NCBI GenBank assembly: GCA_014529385.2
Contig: CM043942.1
Span: 105,650,141-105,714,140 of the forward strand
Direction of reading: 5' to 3'
Source of the DNA: Adiantum capillus-veneris
Taxonomy: Eukaryota; Streptophyta; Polypodiopsida; Polypodiales; Pteridaceae
DNA: 64,000 bases
Positions within the stretch are counted from its first letter, which is position 1. Each line of letters starts with the position of its first letter. A model generated the notes under the pieces. It was not told the DNA's origin. It made no database searches and saw only the letters and a program-made list of their open reading frames with translations. Both the position numbers and the translations under genes were made by a program. Shown one piece after another: positions 55,430-64,000 of the stretch.

Positions 55430-56607
55430 ATTAATCTTGTTTTTATTCCAGAGAAAGAGAGAGAAATGAAGGGATTAGTGAGAGAGAGGTATTAATTGGA
55501 GAGAGGAGGGAGAGGGAGTGGATAGGATAGAGAGAGAGAGGTATTCATCGCAATTTTTGGATGGGGGAGGGGGAATTTTCTTTTTAATACTTATTTTAGC
55601 CTTAATCACTACAAGAGGTGGTTCTCACCAACTAATCTGTCGAAATTGACTTTCCGCCCGAATCTCAATATTTTACCGCCAAACTCATCATGAACAACGA
55701 TACCTTGCTATAAGAACTCATAAAAATTCAATGGCGCTCACATCAAAGCAAGTTTTTTTCAAGTATCCGAAAATGCCAAAATTAGCCCGTAAATTAATCA
55801 AAAACGCTAAAAATCACCGGAAAATCCAAACAATTCCAAAAATTTCATAAACCTCAGAAAACCATCGGCAATCGCATTCAAACACTTTTGACACAAACAA
55901 ACACACCAAACATAGCAGTTTTTGTTGAAAACACTAATTACAACAAAATCATCGAGCCCACCCCCAAAAATAGTGAAACGCCAAACATACAAAGGAAAAA
56001 TAGCGCACACACACCTAAAATTAGGTATACACACACAATTAGAATGCAAACACACTTGATTTAATGCACACACTTGCAATTAACTATTCAAACATGAAAT
56101 TAGAAAAATTAACATTGCACATTAGCACATGAAACCATCAATTTGCACATTCAATTCCAAGAAAAGTTTGGCATTACGAATGCATGAAAACGTGCAAATT
56201 AAAAGTTCCAAATCACAAATTCATAACGGCTAAGCAGAACACACAAGATTTGAGTCCAATGGCACCATCCAATTGCCAATTACACCATGTGTAGGCCAAT
56301 TTTGTCAATGCTACCAGCATTGCTAGAATGCAATCCAAGCCTCTAATTAGGCACATATCAAAGATAAGCACAAAATGGTAGTCCAATTAGTGTGTAAGTT
56401 AGCAAACATTAGTGAAATTAGCAAGGGGTTAGTGTGAAATTAGAGTGTATAGGCACACAATTAGTAAGATATGGTATCAAATTAGAGAAAATTGAACACA
56501 ATGCCTCTTGCACACACATCCAAAATCCACAAAACTATAAACACACAAGGAAAAATAGCGAGGAAGCCAATTTGATTATGCTACAATTACACTAACATAG
56601 GCCAAAG
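55428..56607 (-). other. LTR-element leader, no gene recognised
   Basis: AT-rich sequence downstream (on the minus strand) of the primer-binding site. A 90-codon minus frame at 55807-56079 is Cys-rich but unrecognised. Confidence 0.4.
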
Positions 56608-56626
56608 TTCCCCAAACGGCACCAAA
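56608..56626 (-). promoter_or_regulatory. Probable primer-binding site
   Basis: The minus strand reads TTTGGTGCCGTTTGGGGAA immediately after ...CCCCCAACA. It resembles the TTTGGTGCC and TTGGCGCCG sites of the other Ty3-like elements here. Confidence 0.65.
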
Positions 56627-58400
56627 TGTTGGGGGTATCATCGTAGCATAGCTCCAATGACCAACAATAATTGTCAATCCGGAGTGATGGGCTACCCGGC
56701 TAGGGCATGGAAACAATGATCGATTAGTGAACTAATCATGGCAATACGAATGGTGACTCTATGAGGTGAGCTTCTTGGCCTATGCAGGAGCTAAGCCATG
56801 ATGTCTGGCAATCTCCACTCCTCTTCACCTAAAATCAACCCAATCACACACACTAACGATTGCAACAATGCACACATCTCCAATTCCATCATGCAACACA
56901 CTAATCACAAGCGCACACACATAGATCTATTGAGCATCTGCACTCCAATAACACCTATATGCACACACAAAGAGTAGAGGGAAATCATACAATATTAGAG
57001 CAGGATAAACCACTAATTAGTTAGGATCTAGCTAATCAAAGCATCATTAGCAATCATAGAAAGTATGAAAGATACATAGTGAAAGAGAATTAAGCATTGA
57101 TTAGTGTTAATCAAGTCACATGAGCAAGGATAAGCTCAAGGACTCCATCGACACACATCTCATGAGCTCTCACCAAAGAGTGGTCTCAACAGATGAGGCT
57201 GAGAACCCTAAATCCATTCACACTGGCTTATATACCTAGGGTGAAAATATGCAATGTTTGGGCGTCCAAGGTCTTTAAGACCTCACACGTTACTGAATCC
57301 ATAACCTAGGCACACTAACCTATTCTTTACAGCTTGGAACTCTCATTGAGCCCATACATTAGGAAAATTTTGAACTCATTTTTGGGCCTTTTAAGAGTGC
57401 CACATCATCAAAGTTGTACAAAAGAAAGCAACGTCCCGATAGACCCCTCTAAATATTGCTTAGAACCCCATGATATGACCTATCATTGGAAAGTTCTTGA
57501 AAAATGGATTCTAAAGAGCCAAGGTCCGAGAAGTTTGCATGACTTCTATGAAAGTTATGCCATTTTTTTTCAATCAACCAGGTTTTGTTACCTTTACGGT
57601 AATCTAAAATCACCTTTTTCTAGATCTACATGAAGGCAATGTCCGATACATGCATGCTATATATCAATAGATATCATTTGAAGAGTAGATTCTAAATATC
57701 CAACCTCCGAAAAGTTTGGATCTTATTTGCAAAAAATACCGATCCCCACTTTTTGAAAGCTATGCCACATCAACAATTCTTACAAGGCCCATTTTTGAGT
57801 CCAAACTTTTCCTAATGACCCATTAAAAATACTACAATGTCTTGAAATAGATCGAGAAATTACAATACATGGCCATTTTGGGGAATGTGGAAAAGTGTAA
57901 TCCAATCTTTAAGTCTGCTTCTTCATATTCATCTTTCACGTGCATTTGCAAGGCTTTGATCTTTAGCAGCTTTTGTTAATTGACGTCGGCTTAGTTAACA
58001 AAAGATTGAAGAAGCATATGGAACATCCCTATGAAGTCAAAATGAATAAAAACTCATCTACATCAACCATGGATCCAAAATATAGAGTCAAATCGTTGAA
58101 AAATCAACTATGACTAAAACTGTTAACCAACTCACACCAAATCAAGTCTCGGGCCAATAGAAGTGGTGACCATCAAGCCCATGTAATCACCACTTTAAAA
58201 AACCCACCAAGGCATAGCTCTGAGAAAAAAACATGCCATTTTTTTGGCCTGCATGAAAATTAAAAATTTCCAATTGTTGAGATTTCGCATTATTTATACA
58301 TGAGCTTTGAGCAACCAAGGCATTGATCAGCTAGTCAACTACATGACAAATGAGAATACATCACTTCAATCTCCAACTAATTTTTGAACTATGACAATTG
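56627..58400 (-). repeat. LTR-like sequence, outer end not fixed
   Basis: The inner end TGTTGGGGGTATCATCG (56627) adjoins the primer site. A TATA-like box (minus strand TATATAAG, near 57235) would mark U3. The outer end could not be located, so the right coordinate is only a limit. No gene was seen. Confidence 0.4.
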
Positions 58401-58494
58401 TCCACAAGAGTTATGAAGCCTCAAGCTAAAAGCAGCAAGAAGAGACTAAGTCACAAGAAGAATCTTGAGCAAATCCACCATTCACTTTGCTTAG

Positions 58495-58839
58495 AGAATC
58501 TCTCAAGAGACATCTACTTACATAGAGAGGGAAAGACTTGAGCCAGAAGGAGCAATGGTTTATGAAGCAGTATATAGGAACATAGAAAATACTGTGGTCA
58601 CCATCGCCATGATCCCTCGAGAGGCCTACAACTTGGTGAGCAAGCGGCCCATTGAAGAAGCCTTGGAAAAAACATACTTTCTTAACTATTTCCACTTTCC
58701 TCCATGCGAAGTCAACATCCAGAGAGCCTATGAGCTCTACACCAGCATCACGGACAAGGGGACAACAAAAATCCCCATTGTTGCGGGAGAAAATCACACC
58801 ACCCATGAAGTGCGTGCAACAAAACCTAGATCAACATAA
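58495..58839 (+). CDS. Unidentified open frame, 94+ codons
   Basis: The product from 58555 starts MVYEAVYRNIENTVVTIAM and includes 'EEALEKTYFLNYFHFPPCEV' and 'RAYELYTSI'. The frame is open some 60 bp further upstream. Amino-acid composition is protein-like, unlike the neighbouring repeats, but I recognise no family. It may be an exon or another captured fragment. Confidence 0.3.
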   Translation, partial: RISQETSTYIERERLEPEGAMVYEAVYRNIENTVVTIAMIPREAYNLVSKRPIEEALEKTYFLNYFHFPPCEVNIQRAYELYTSITDKGTTKIPIVAGENHTTHEVRATKPRST

Positions 58840-59218
58840 TGACAATTGAGGACACAAATGACACGATAGGCACACAAAGAAAATCTCTTTAGCTTGTCAG
58901 GATAAGACCATCCGACACATACAACACTCTGAAAGGCCAACTAAACCACAATCTAGAATATCACTTCTCTCAACTACACCACATACCCACATACACACAA
59001 CTGAAGGAAACCATCAAATCATGCCAGAATCATACTAAAATTAAGGAACACCATCCCCTCACTAGGATACACTTGTCCCAAATTCCTTACACTCAAAACC
59101 CATATGCGAAAAACGTGTATAAAGACAGAGCAAAATTCTGAAATGCTCAAAATTGAAATCTATGAGTACCTATGTGTAGCTTATGTCACCACAATTATAA
59201 GATATACTTACAACCCCA

Positions 59219-59588
59219 TGTTGGTGTTGTGGGATCTATAATGTGATGAGAGAGTGGGGAGTAGCACCAGGATGAAGCTCACGCTCTCTTTCTTCCTCTC
59301 TCACAGAGAGTAGACGGTAGTGCTCAACTTCAATTATGATTAAATGTTCTTACAAAAGTGACCTAGGTACCTTATATACTAAGGCTACCTTAGGTTAACC
59401 AAAAATAGAGTTTGAGGGGTCAAATGGCTTGGTATTTATAATCTGAAAGTGCCATTGCACACCGGCTTCTACAACTAGACTCCTACTTATTACAAATGAT
59501 GTTTATAACCATAATCCTCAGCATTCGATAAATCTCAAAAAATAAGGCTTTGCTGAGTTATGTCGTGTTGTAGACCCAGCAGTCAACA
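59219..59588 (-). repeat. 3' LTR of a minus-strand element
   Basis: The plus strand reads TGTTGGTGTTGTGG...AGCAGTCAACA, 370 bp. On its right is a polypurine tract, and a TATA-like TATATAAGG (minus strand) lies near 59375. The sister LTR is not in the window. Confidence 0.75.
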
Positions 59589-59604
59589 CTCCACCCCTCC
59601 AAAT
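59589..59604 (-). promoter_or_regulatory. Polypurine tract
   Basis: The minus strand reads TTTGGAGGGGTGGAG immediately before TGTTGACTGC. Confidence 0.75.
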
Positions 59605-60215
59605 TCATGTTGTCCCTAATATGACATGGTGGTCAATATTTGTGCGGTCTTTGTTGTTGCTTTGCTGATGTAAAGAAAGTATAAGCTGTAGCCTTTGTAC
59701 GTGCTTGTCCATTTCTTCCAATCCGACATACATAGTCTTCACATGATTCAGGAAAATCATAATTGATGTGATGAACTTTATGTCCTCCATACCATGCTCA
59801 GATACAATATCTATTTCTTTCATTATAGGTCTATTGCCAGATCTAAATTCAGAAAGAACCCAATCTCGTTCAGCTTGAATCTTATCATCATGGATAGAGA
59901 AAGCTCCATCCATCACTTGCTCCAGCAAACCTGTCAATTCTGAGTATTTGTGATTCTGAGAACAACTTCTACAATCTGTAGAATTGAATGATCAGCTTTC
60001 AAATCTTGTGAGCCAATGAAAACTTTGTAGGATTTTGTAGAAATTGTCTGGCTAAACCTTCAACTTCTTTAGGCCAAGTTGCTCTCAAATGCAAAGTTTG
60101 TTTGTCAGGCCAAATCTGGGAGATAATTTTTTTATAGGAGGTTCCAAACCCATGTTCAACATTCTATCTACCTCAACAAGGACAAGATACATAATCCTAC
60201 AAAGGTTGATTTGTC
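59605..60215 (-). pseudogene. Captured DEAD-box RNA helicase fragment
   Basis: In order on the minus strand: 'YLVLVEVDRMLNMGLEP', 'WPDKQTLHLRATWPKEV', 'LARQFLQNP', then after a one-base frame change '[19 protein letters not shown]'. After another stop come 'LLEQVMDG', '[13 protein letters not shown]', 'RPIM' and 'MEDIKF'. This is the order of plant DBP2/DDX5-type DEAD-box helicases from motif II into motif V. Changes: DEAD reads VEVD, SAT reads RAT, and about 27 residues with motif IV are missing between 'MDG' and 'SIH'. The HRIGRTGR motif region is unrecognisable. The fragment ends next to the polypurine tract, so it lies inside the LTR element. It cannot encode an active helicase. Confidence 0.85.
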
Positions 60216-61840
60216 TACCATTTGTGTTTTCTCTTCTTTGTTGGTGACTCCTTTGTTCCTACATCAAGGTGATCAAAGCCGCATTTGCCATTGTTATCTT
60301 TTGTGTGATTTGTAAATCATTATCTGCCTCTACTTGATACATGACTTAACTAAATCTTAACAAACCCCAGTTATTCCCCAAGTTAGTAATTTGCATCAAA
60401 AGGGCTTCATCCAACATCATTCATCATTGATGAGCTATCATTGTCCCTTTGTCTCCAAAACTCATTTACATGATGTACAAGGTATGTAGATGGCTATCAT
60501 GTCTTTAGTTTTGAAAATGTTTGCATCTTTGGCTAAGGGTTATATATATATATATAAAGCGTTAGCTTGTCTTCTCTATTTGTAGCCTCTTGAAAAAGTT
60601 TAGCTTGATTTGGACTTGCATTTGGCACTTTTTTAGGATTTCAGTCTGGAAAATGACTGATGGGTATTTCTAGCACCTTCTCGCGACCAAACACATGTAG
60701 AACCAATGATGATGACCAAAATTTGTCTTGACCCTTGGTTGCTCTTGCAAACATCTATCACAATAGATGAATGAACTGTCATCTTTGCCCCTTTTTTTCT
60801 TGTCAATATTGTTAGTCCCTTTTGTTTGTTAGGCTTCATTAAGTCACATACAAGATAGAAGATTATAGTATAAAGATCTACTTCCTATATACAACCTTGT
60901 AGTCACATAAATTGTCTAATAGGAAACTTTACACTTGATGGCTTCTTTTGTTCAGTTGATCATCACCAACTTTCTTTGTCCTTGTAGTCCATCCCGGAGT
61001 TTGATGACCATTCTCGGTCATTTTTGGCCTCATGTTGTTGTGAAGGCTGATCAGCATTCTTTCGTACCTCTAATATTCTATCCTTGTGTGTATGGCTTTT
61101 GAGACATGCGTCGTGAAGTGTCTTCATTTTCTTGTGCCTCCTTCTTTTTGTACTACACAACATTGCTTTAGTCTATTCTTCATCCGGATTATGGGATTTG
61201 TTTTCTCAAGAAAATCTCCAAAAAAGACTAAATAAAACCAAAAATCAACTCAACTCAAAAAGAAAAATGAAGTTAATAGAAATCTAAATGCTATGTACAT
61301 TGTACACGTTTCCCTAGGGGCTCATATAGTGCTTTTGTCCCCGTACTCCTCTTGTAATGCTACTAGAGGGCATATACTCTGAATTTTGTCAAAACATGTC
61401 TTAATCAAATGCAAAAACTCCATACAACTCATAAAACGTTGCCCTCTAATATTAATATATTAGGTCCGCATTTAGAATGCCTCCCCCCCTCCTATTTGGA
61501 GTCCTCCTGATAGGGTATCATCAAGGGTATGTGTTGTGCTTGGGCAATAAAAAATTGTGCCTATGCAGGCCTTGTATTGTAGCCCTATTATACATACACA
61601 GTCAATGCATGGAAAATATTTATGTTGTGCCAGATGTGGGAATAAGAAATTTGCTTATTGGCGTTTAATGGCGAGGCTTCCTATTCTAATCCATGTGCTG
61701 TTGTTTGAAGCTCCTGTGTTGTTTTCTTGATTGAAGGTTGTAGAGATTTTTTGAAGGCTTACTGTTTGATGCTTTTTTAGAAGTATAGCCTTGTGGTTGG
61801 TTGTCGTATCTGGCATTGTCCCTCAACAGTGGGTTCTCTT
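60216..61840 (-). other. Unassigned internal region
   Basis: Short minus-strand frames (60633-60839, 60963-61163) are Lys/Arg/Ser-rich without a domain. A (TA)n tract lies at 60541-60557. Confidence 0.4.
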
Positions 61841-62740
61841 TTAACGGTATTGTAATCGTAGGAAGAATTGAAAGAATTCAAGTGGCGGTGCAGTAACATT
61901 AATTTTGTTGGTTTCCTTTGGGACCCACTTCTTTGTGATTACTGGTTGTTTTGTTGATGTTGCTCCTTTGGGAACCCATACTTGTCCCTGCTTTGTTTGT
62001 GTTTGAAGAGACTTCTTTGGGATCCACCTTGTCTTTGTGTGAGTCTTCAACGATCTTTGCTTCAACTCTTGTACGCTTGGCTGGCGATGAGATTCAGACT
62101 TTGGGAATTGATACATTGGGAGTTTAACTATTTCAAAATCCAAATCAGTCCGTGACCTCTTTGTGCTTGAGTCAACTTCTTTGGAACCCAAATCCGATTT
62201 GCAAAATCTTCCAAATTTGTGATTTTCGTAGCCGTTTTTCAAACTTTTATTGTTTTGCTTTTGGTGTTGGATCTTGTGATTTGTCATCAAGGATCTTCGT
62301 CTTCTTGATCCACACCTTTCTTTGGACAATCTGGCTCTTTGGTATCCTGATTTGTCAAGTTTTTTGGTTCTGCCTTGTTGTTTTTTGCTTTTGGCCTTCC
62401 TTGGTTGTCATTAAAGTTGCTAGTGATCGTGATGATCTAAATTGTTGGTAGGATATGTCAAAAGAATCATCACTATCACTGCTATCCTCAACAAGGTTAC
62501 ATTCTAGCACTTTCCCTTTGTGGTTTGGCTGGTTATGGAAAGTTGATGTTTGTTTTCTCTTGGATTGTTCTTTCTGGGATAACTTTGGTATCCACTTGAT
62601 TAGAGCGTTGTTAGCTCATTGACATGGCTGTGTTCTTCTGAACTGAGTATTTTCTACATGTATAGGAGCCACGTGTGAGGGTGCTTGTTGCAATTGCATT
62701 TCCACCAAGGATTTTGGAATCCACTTGCGATGCACTTTAT
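61841..62740 (-). pseudogene. Region with repeated W(V/I)PK motifs
   Basis: Basic, Gln/Lys-rich sequence. W-(V/I)-P-K is encoded at about 61920, 61975, 62018, 62183 (in another frame), 62590 and 62718. Diverged forms (RIPK, WIKK) lie near 62345 and 62305. The largest single frame is 61841-62329 (162 codons). I do not recognise a family. It lies downstream of the protease on the same strand, so it may be the C-terminal part of the element's Gag-protease product. Confidence 0.45.
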
Positions 62741-63050
62741 TCTTGTAGCGATGACATTGGTTTCTAGGTTTTTGATCTGAAAAATCATAAAACCGTGCCT
62801 TTGCTAAAGTTTTGTTTATGTCACCTACTGTGTCATCCGTATTTTCATTGTTTGCATCTTCTTGAAATTGCACATGCTCTACAGAGTCGTAGAACTCATC
62901 TTCTTCTTCGTCTTCATTTTCCTCGATCACACTCACTACAAAGTAAGGAACAATATCATAGCCATTTTCGTCACAAAACTTCGTTGTTGGATCTTCTTGA
63001 ATATTGCACACCTCGAGAGTATCCAAGATGTTTTCCCATTCCACATCCAC
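62616..63050 (-). pseudogene. Acidic frame between protease and W(V/I)PK region
   Basis: A 144-codon frame beginning MDVEWENILDTLEV. It has a strongly acidic stretch ('EENEDEEEDEF') and then 'KVHRKWIPKSLVEM'. No domain is recognised. It is in line with the protease upstream and the W(V/I)PK repeats downstream. Confidence 0.45.
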
Positions 63051-63179
63051 AAATCTTTAGGCTTACCCAACCATGCCAGAAGTTTTGATCCTGCTACAGC
63101 AGCAGCGGAATCAAACTCCTCCATAGGTGTTCTCATCAAATCCCTATAACTATGGTCCTTCAAGTTTATCCTTGTCGTG

Positions 63180-63560
63180 GTCTCAGGTAGATATAGTCAT
63201 ATCCCCAATCTTGGACCATTTTCAGCTGTCTCATGAATGGTCTTCCTAGAATGATATCATAGTTGTTCTTCTTGACAAAGTCAAAAGTAGCAAAGGTTTG
63301 CTCATATTCAATTCCACAAGAAGTAACAACTGCATTTTATAGTAGTCCTATGGGCCTTTCCATGTGTCCATGTGCAAGATGCAGTTTCATCCTAGTAGCC
63401 CTCATTGCTAGTTTTCCCATTTTCTCTAGATCTCTTTTGTTGCAATGGCAACATCAGCTCTGTTGTCAATGATTGCCATGGTTTTTACACCTTAGAATTC
63501 CACAAATAGAGTGGTGTTCCCATCTTTTCCCTCATAATACTCTTTGAACTTGTTTAACGG
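63180..63560 (-). pseudogene. Retropepsin-like protease remnant
   Basis: 'TMAIIDNRADVA' holds the active-site position: Asp-Asn-Arg instead of Asp-(Thr/Ser)-Gly. About 70 residues later 'YDIILGRPFMRQL' and 'VQDWGYD' give the second family landmark. A stop lies between 'IGLL' and 'NAVV', and another frame break before the acidic region. The fold is recognisable; catalysis is lost. Confidence 0.75.
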
Positions 63561-63892
63561 CAATGGCCTAGTGTTTTAGCTGAGGCATTTCTAGCTCTTT
63601 GATCCCTTCCTCGATTTGAGTCATTGGATTTTGAATGTCAAATTTTTTTAGGCATTTTCCCATAGTAGCCCACATGTTTAGTCTTATTCTGAGGAACTCG
63701 GCTAACATTAACGTATAGGTGACTGGTGTCGACAAAATGTCTATCAATCCTTCTGAATCGATGACCTTATTGGGAGATGGTCTCTATGATGGGACTATAA
63801 CAACATCTGACTTGGTCTCATTCTCTCCCATATAGGATGGTAGTGTTCTTAGCGAATGGGGTTGACTGTCCATAGACTGTACACATCCTTTA

Positions 63893-64000
63893 TGTTAAGT
63901 ATGGAGCCTGATTTACCCTTGTAATTTTCTGTGGTAAAAGCGCACATCTGTAAGGCCCCCATTATGAGGAGAAGCCATCGTGCGTGAAGGAAAATCACTC
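63893..64000 (+). repeat. Start of a third copia-family LTR
   Basis: TGTTAAGTATGGAGCC onward is nearly identical to the ends of the LTRs at 46374-47160 and 51172-51929, read in the opposite direction. It is cut by the window edge. No polypurine tract precedes it, so it is a 5' LTR or a solo LTR. Confidence 0.9.

Larger units (their letters stand above)
59219..63892 (-). mobile_element. Non-autonomous LTR element with captured helicase fragment
   Basis: Read on the minus strand: protease remnant (63560-63180), acidic region, W(V/I)PK-repeat region, short unassigned frames, helicase fragment (60330-59605), polypurine tract, 3' LTR. No RT, RNase H or integrase was found. The 5' side is cut by another LTR at 63893 and the window end. 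Confidence 0.6.

Noticed and set aside
55607-55640. CACTACAAGAGG start resembling a second CACTA end
   Set aside because: No matching inverted end, subterminal repeats or transposase nearby; eight bases alone are not enough.

Overview
The window looks like nuclear DNA of a land plant with a large, transposon-packed genome. The evidence is plant-type Ty3/gypsy and Ty1/copia LTR retrotransposons, with primer-binding sites complementary to initiator-Met tRNA (TGGTATCAGAGC) or matching the plant Asp-tRNA type (TGGCGCCG...). There is also a CACTA (En/Spm) transposon with a TNP2-type transposase remnant, very long (CT)n/(GA)n arrays and low gene content. The species cannot be named from the sequence. 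I see no intact host gene. Most coding capacity belongs to mobile elements, usually with stops or frameshifts.

Layout, left to right. 1-1632: gene-free with microsatellites. 1633-11776: a probable CACTA element (CACTACAACA at both ends, inverted). It is interrupted by a minus-strand Ty3-like element (1975-8535) that carries gag and protease but no reverse transcriptase or integrase. TNP2 and a second CACTA ORF remnant follow at 8536-10700. 11777-16919: gene-poor, with giant (CT)n arrays and a fold-back element. 16920-28127: a minus-strand Ty3/gypsy element with gag, several zinc knuckles, protease, RT, RNase H and integrase, plus a second protease-like domain after the integrase. Its flanking LTRs are inverted relative to each other. 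28128-38612: the only locus resembling a host gene, a decayed minus-strand gene. It has a zinc-finger-like exon, a Lys/Glu-rich repeat region and an FCP1/NIF-type phosphatase-like domain that lacks the first catalytic Asp. A plus-strand LTR element is inserted between its exons. 38613-40165: a solo LTR. 41279-44581: an internally deleted copia element. 44625-53272: a relative of the 1975-8535 element whose leader was interrupted by a young copia insertion (46374-51929, 5-bp duplication ACGGT). 53273-58400: remnants of another minus-strand LTR element. 59219-63892: a minus-strand LTR element with a broken protease, repeated W(V/I)PK motifs and a captured, decayed DEAD-box RNA helicase fragment next to its 3' LTR. 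63893-64000: start of another LTR of the young copia family.

Functionally, the gag-protease family (1975-8535 and 44625-53272) could only have moved with RT and integrase supplied in trans. It conserves two small unrecognised ORFs between the primer-binding site and gag, in two independent copies. Together with the protease placed after integrase and the helicase captured at a polypurine tract, these are the least conventional parts of the window. All boundaries and family calls come from reading the sequence; no database search was run.
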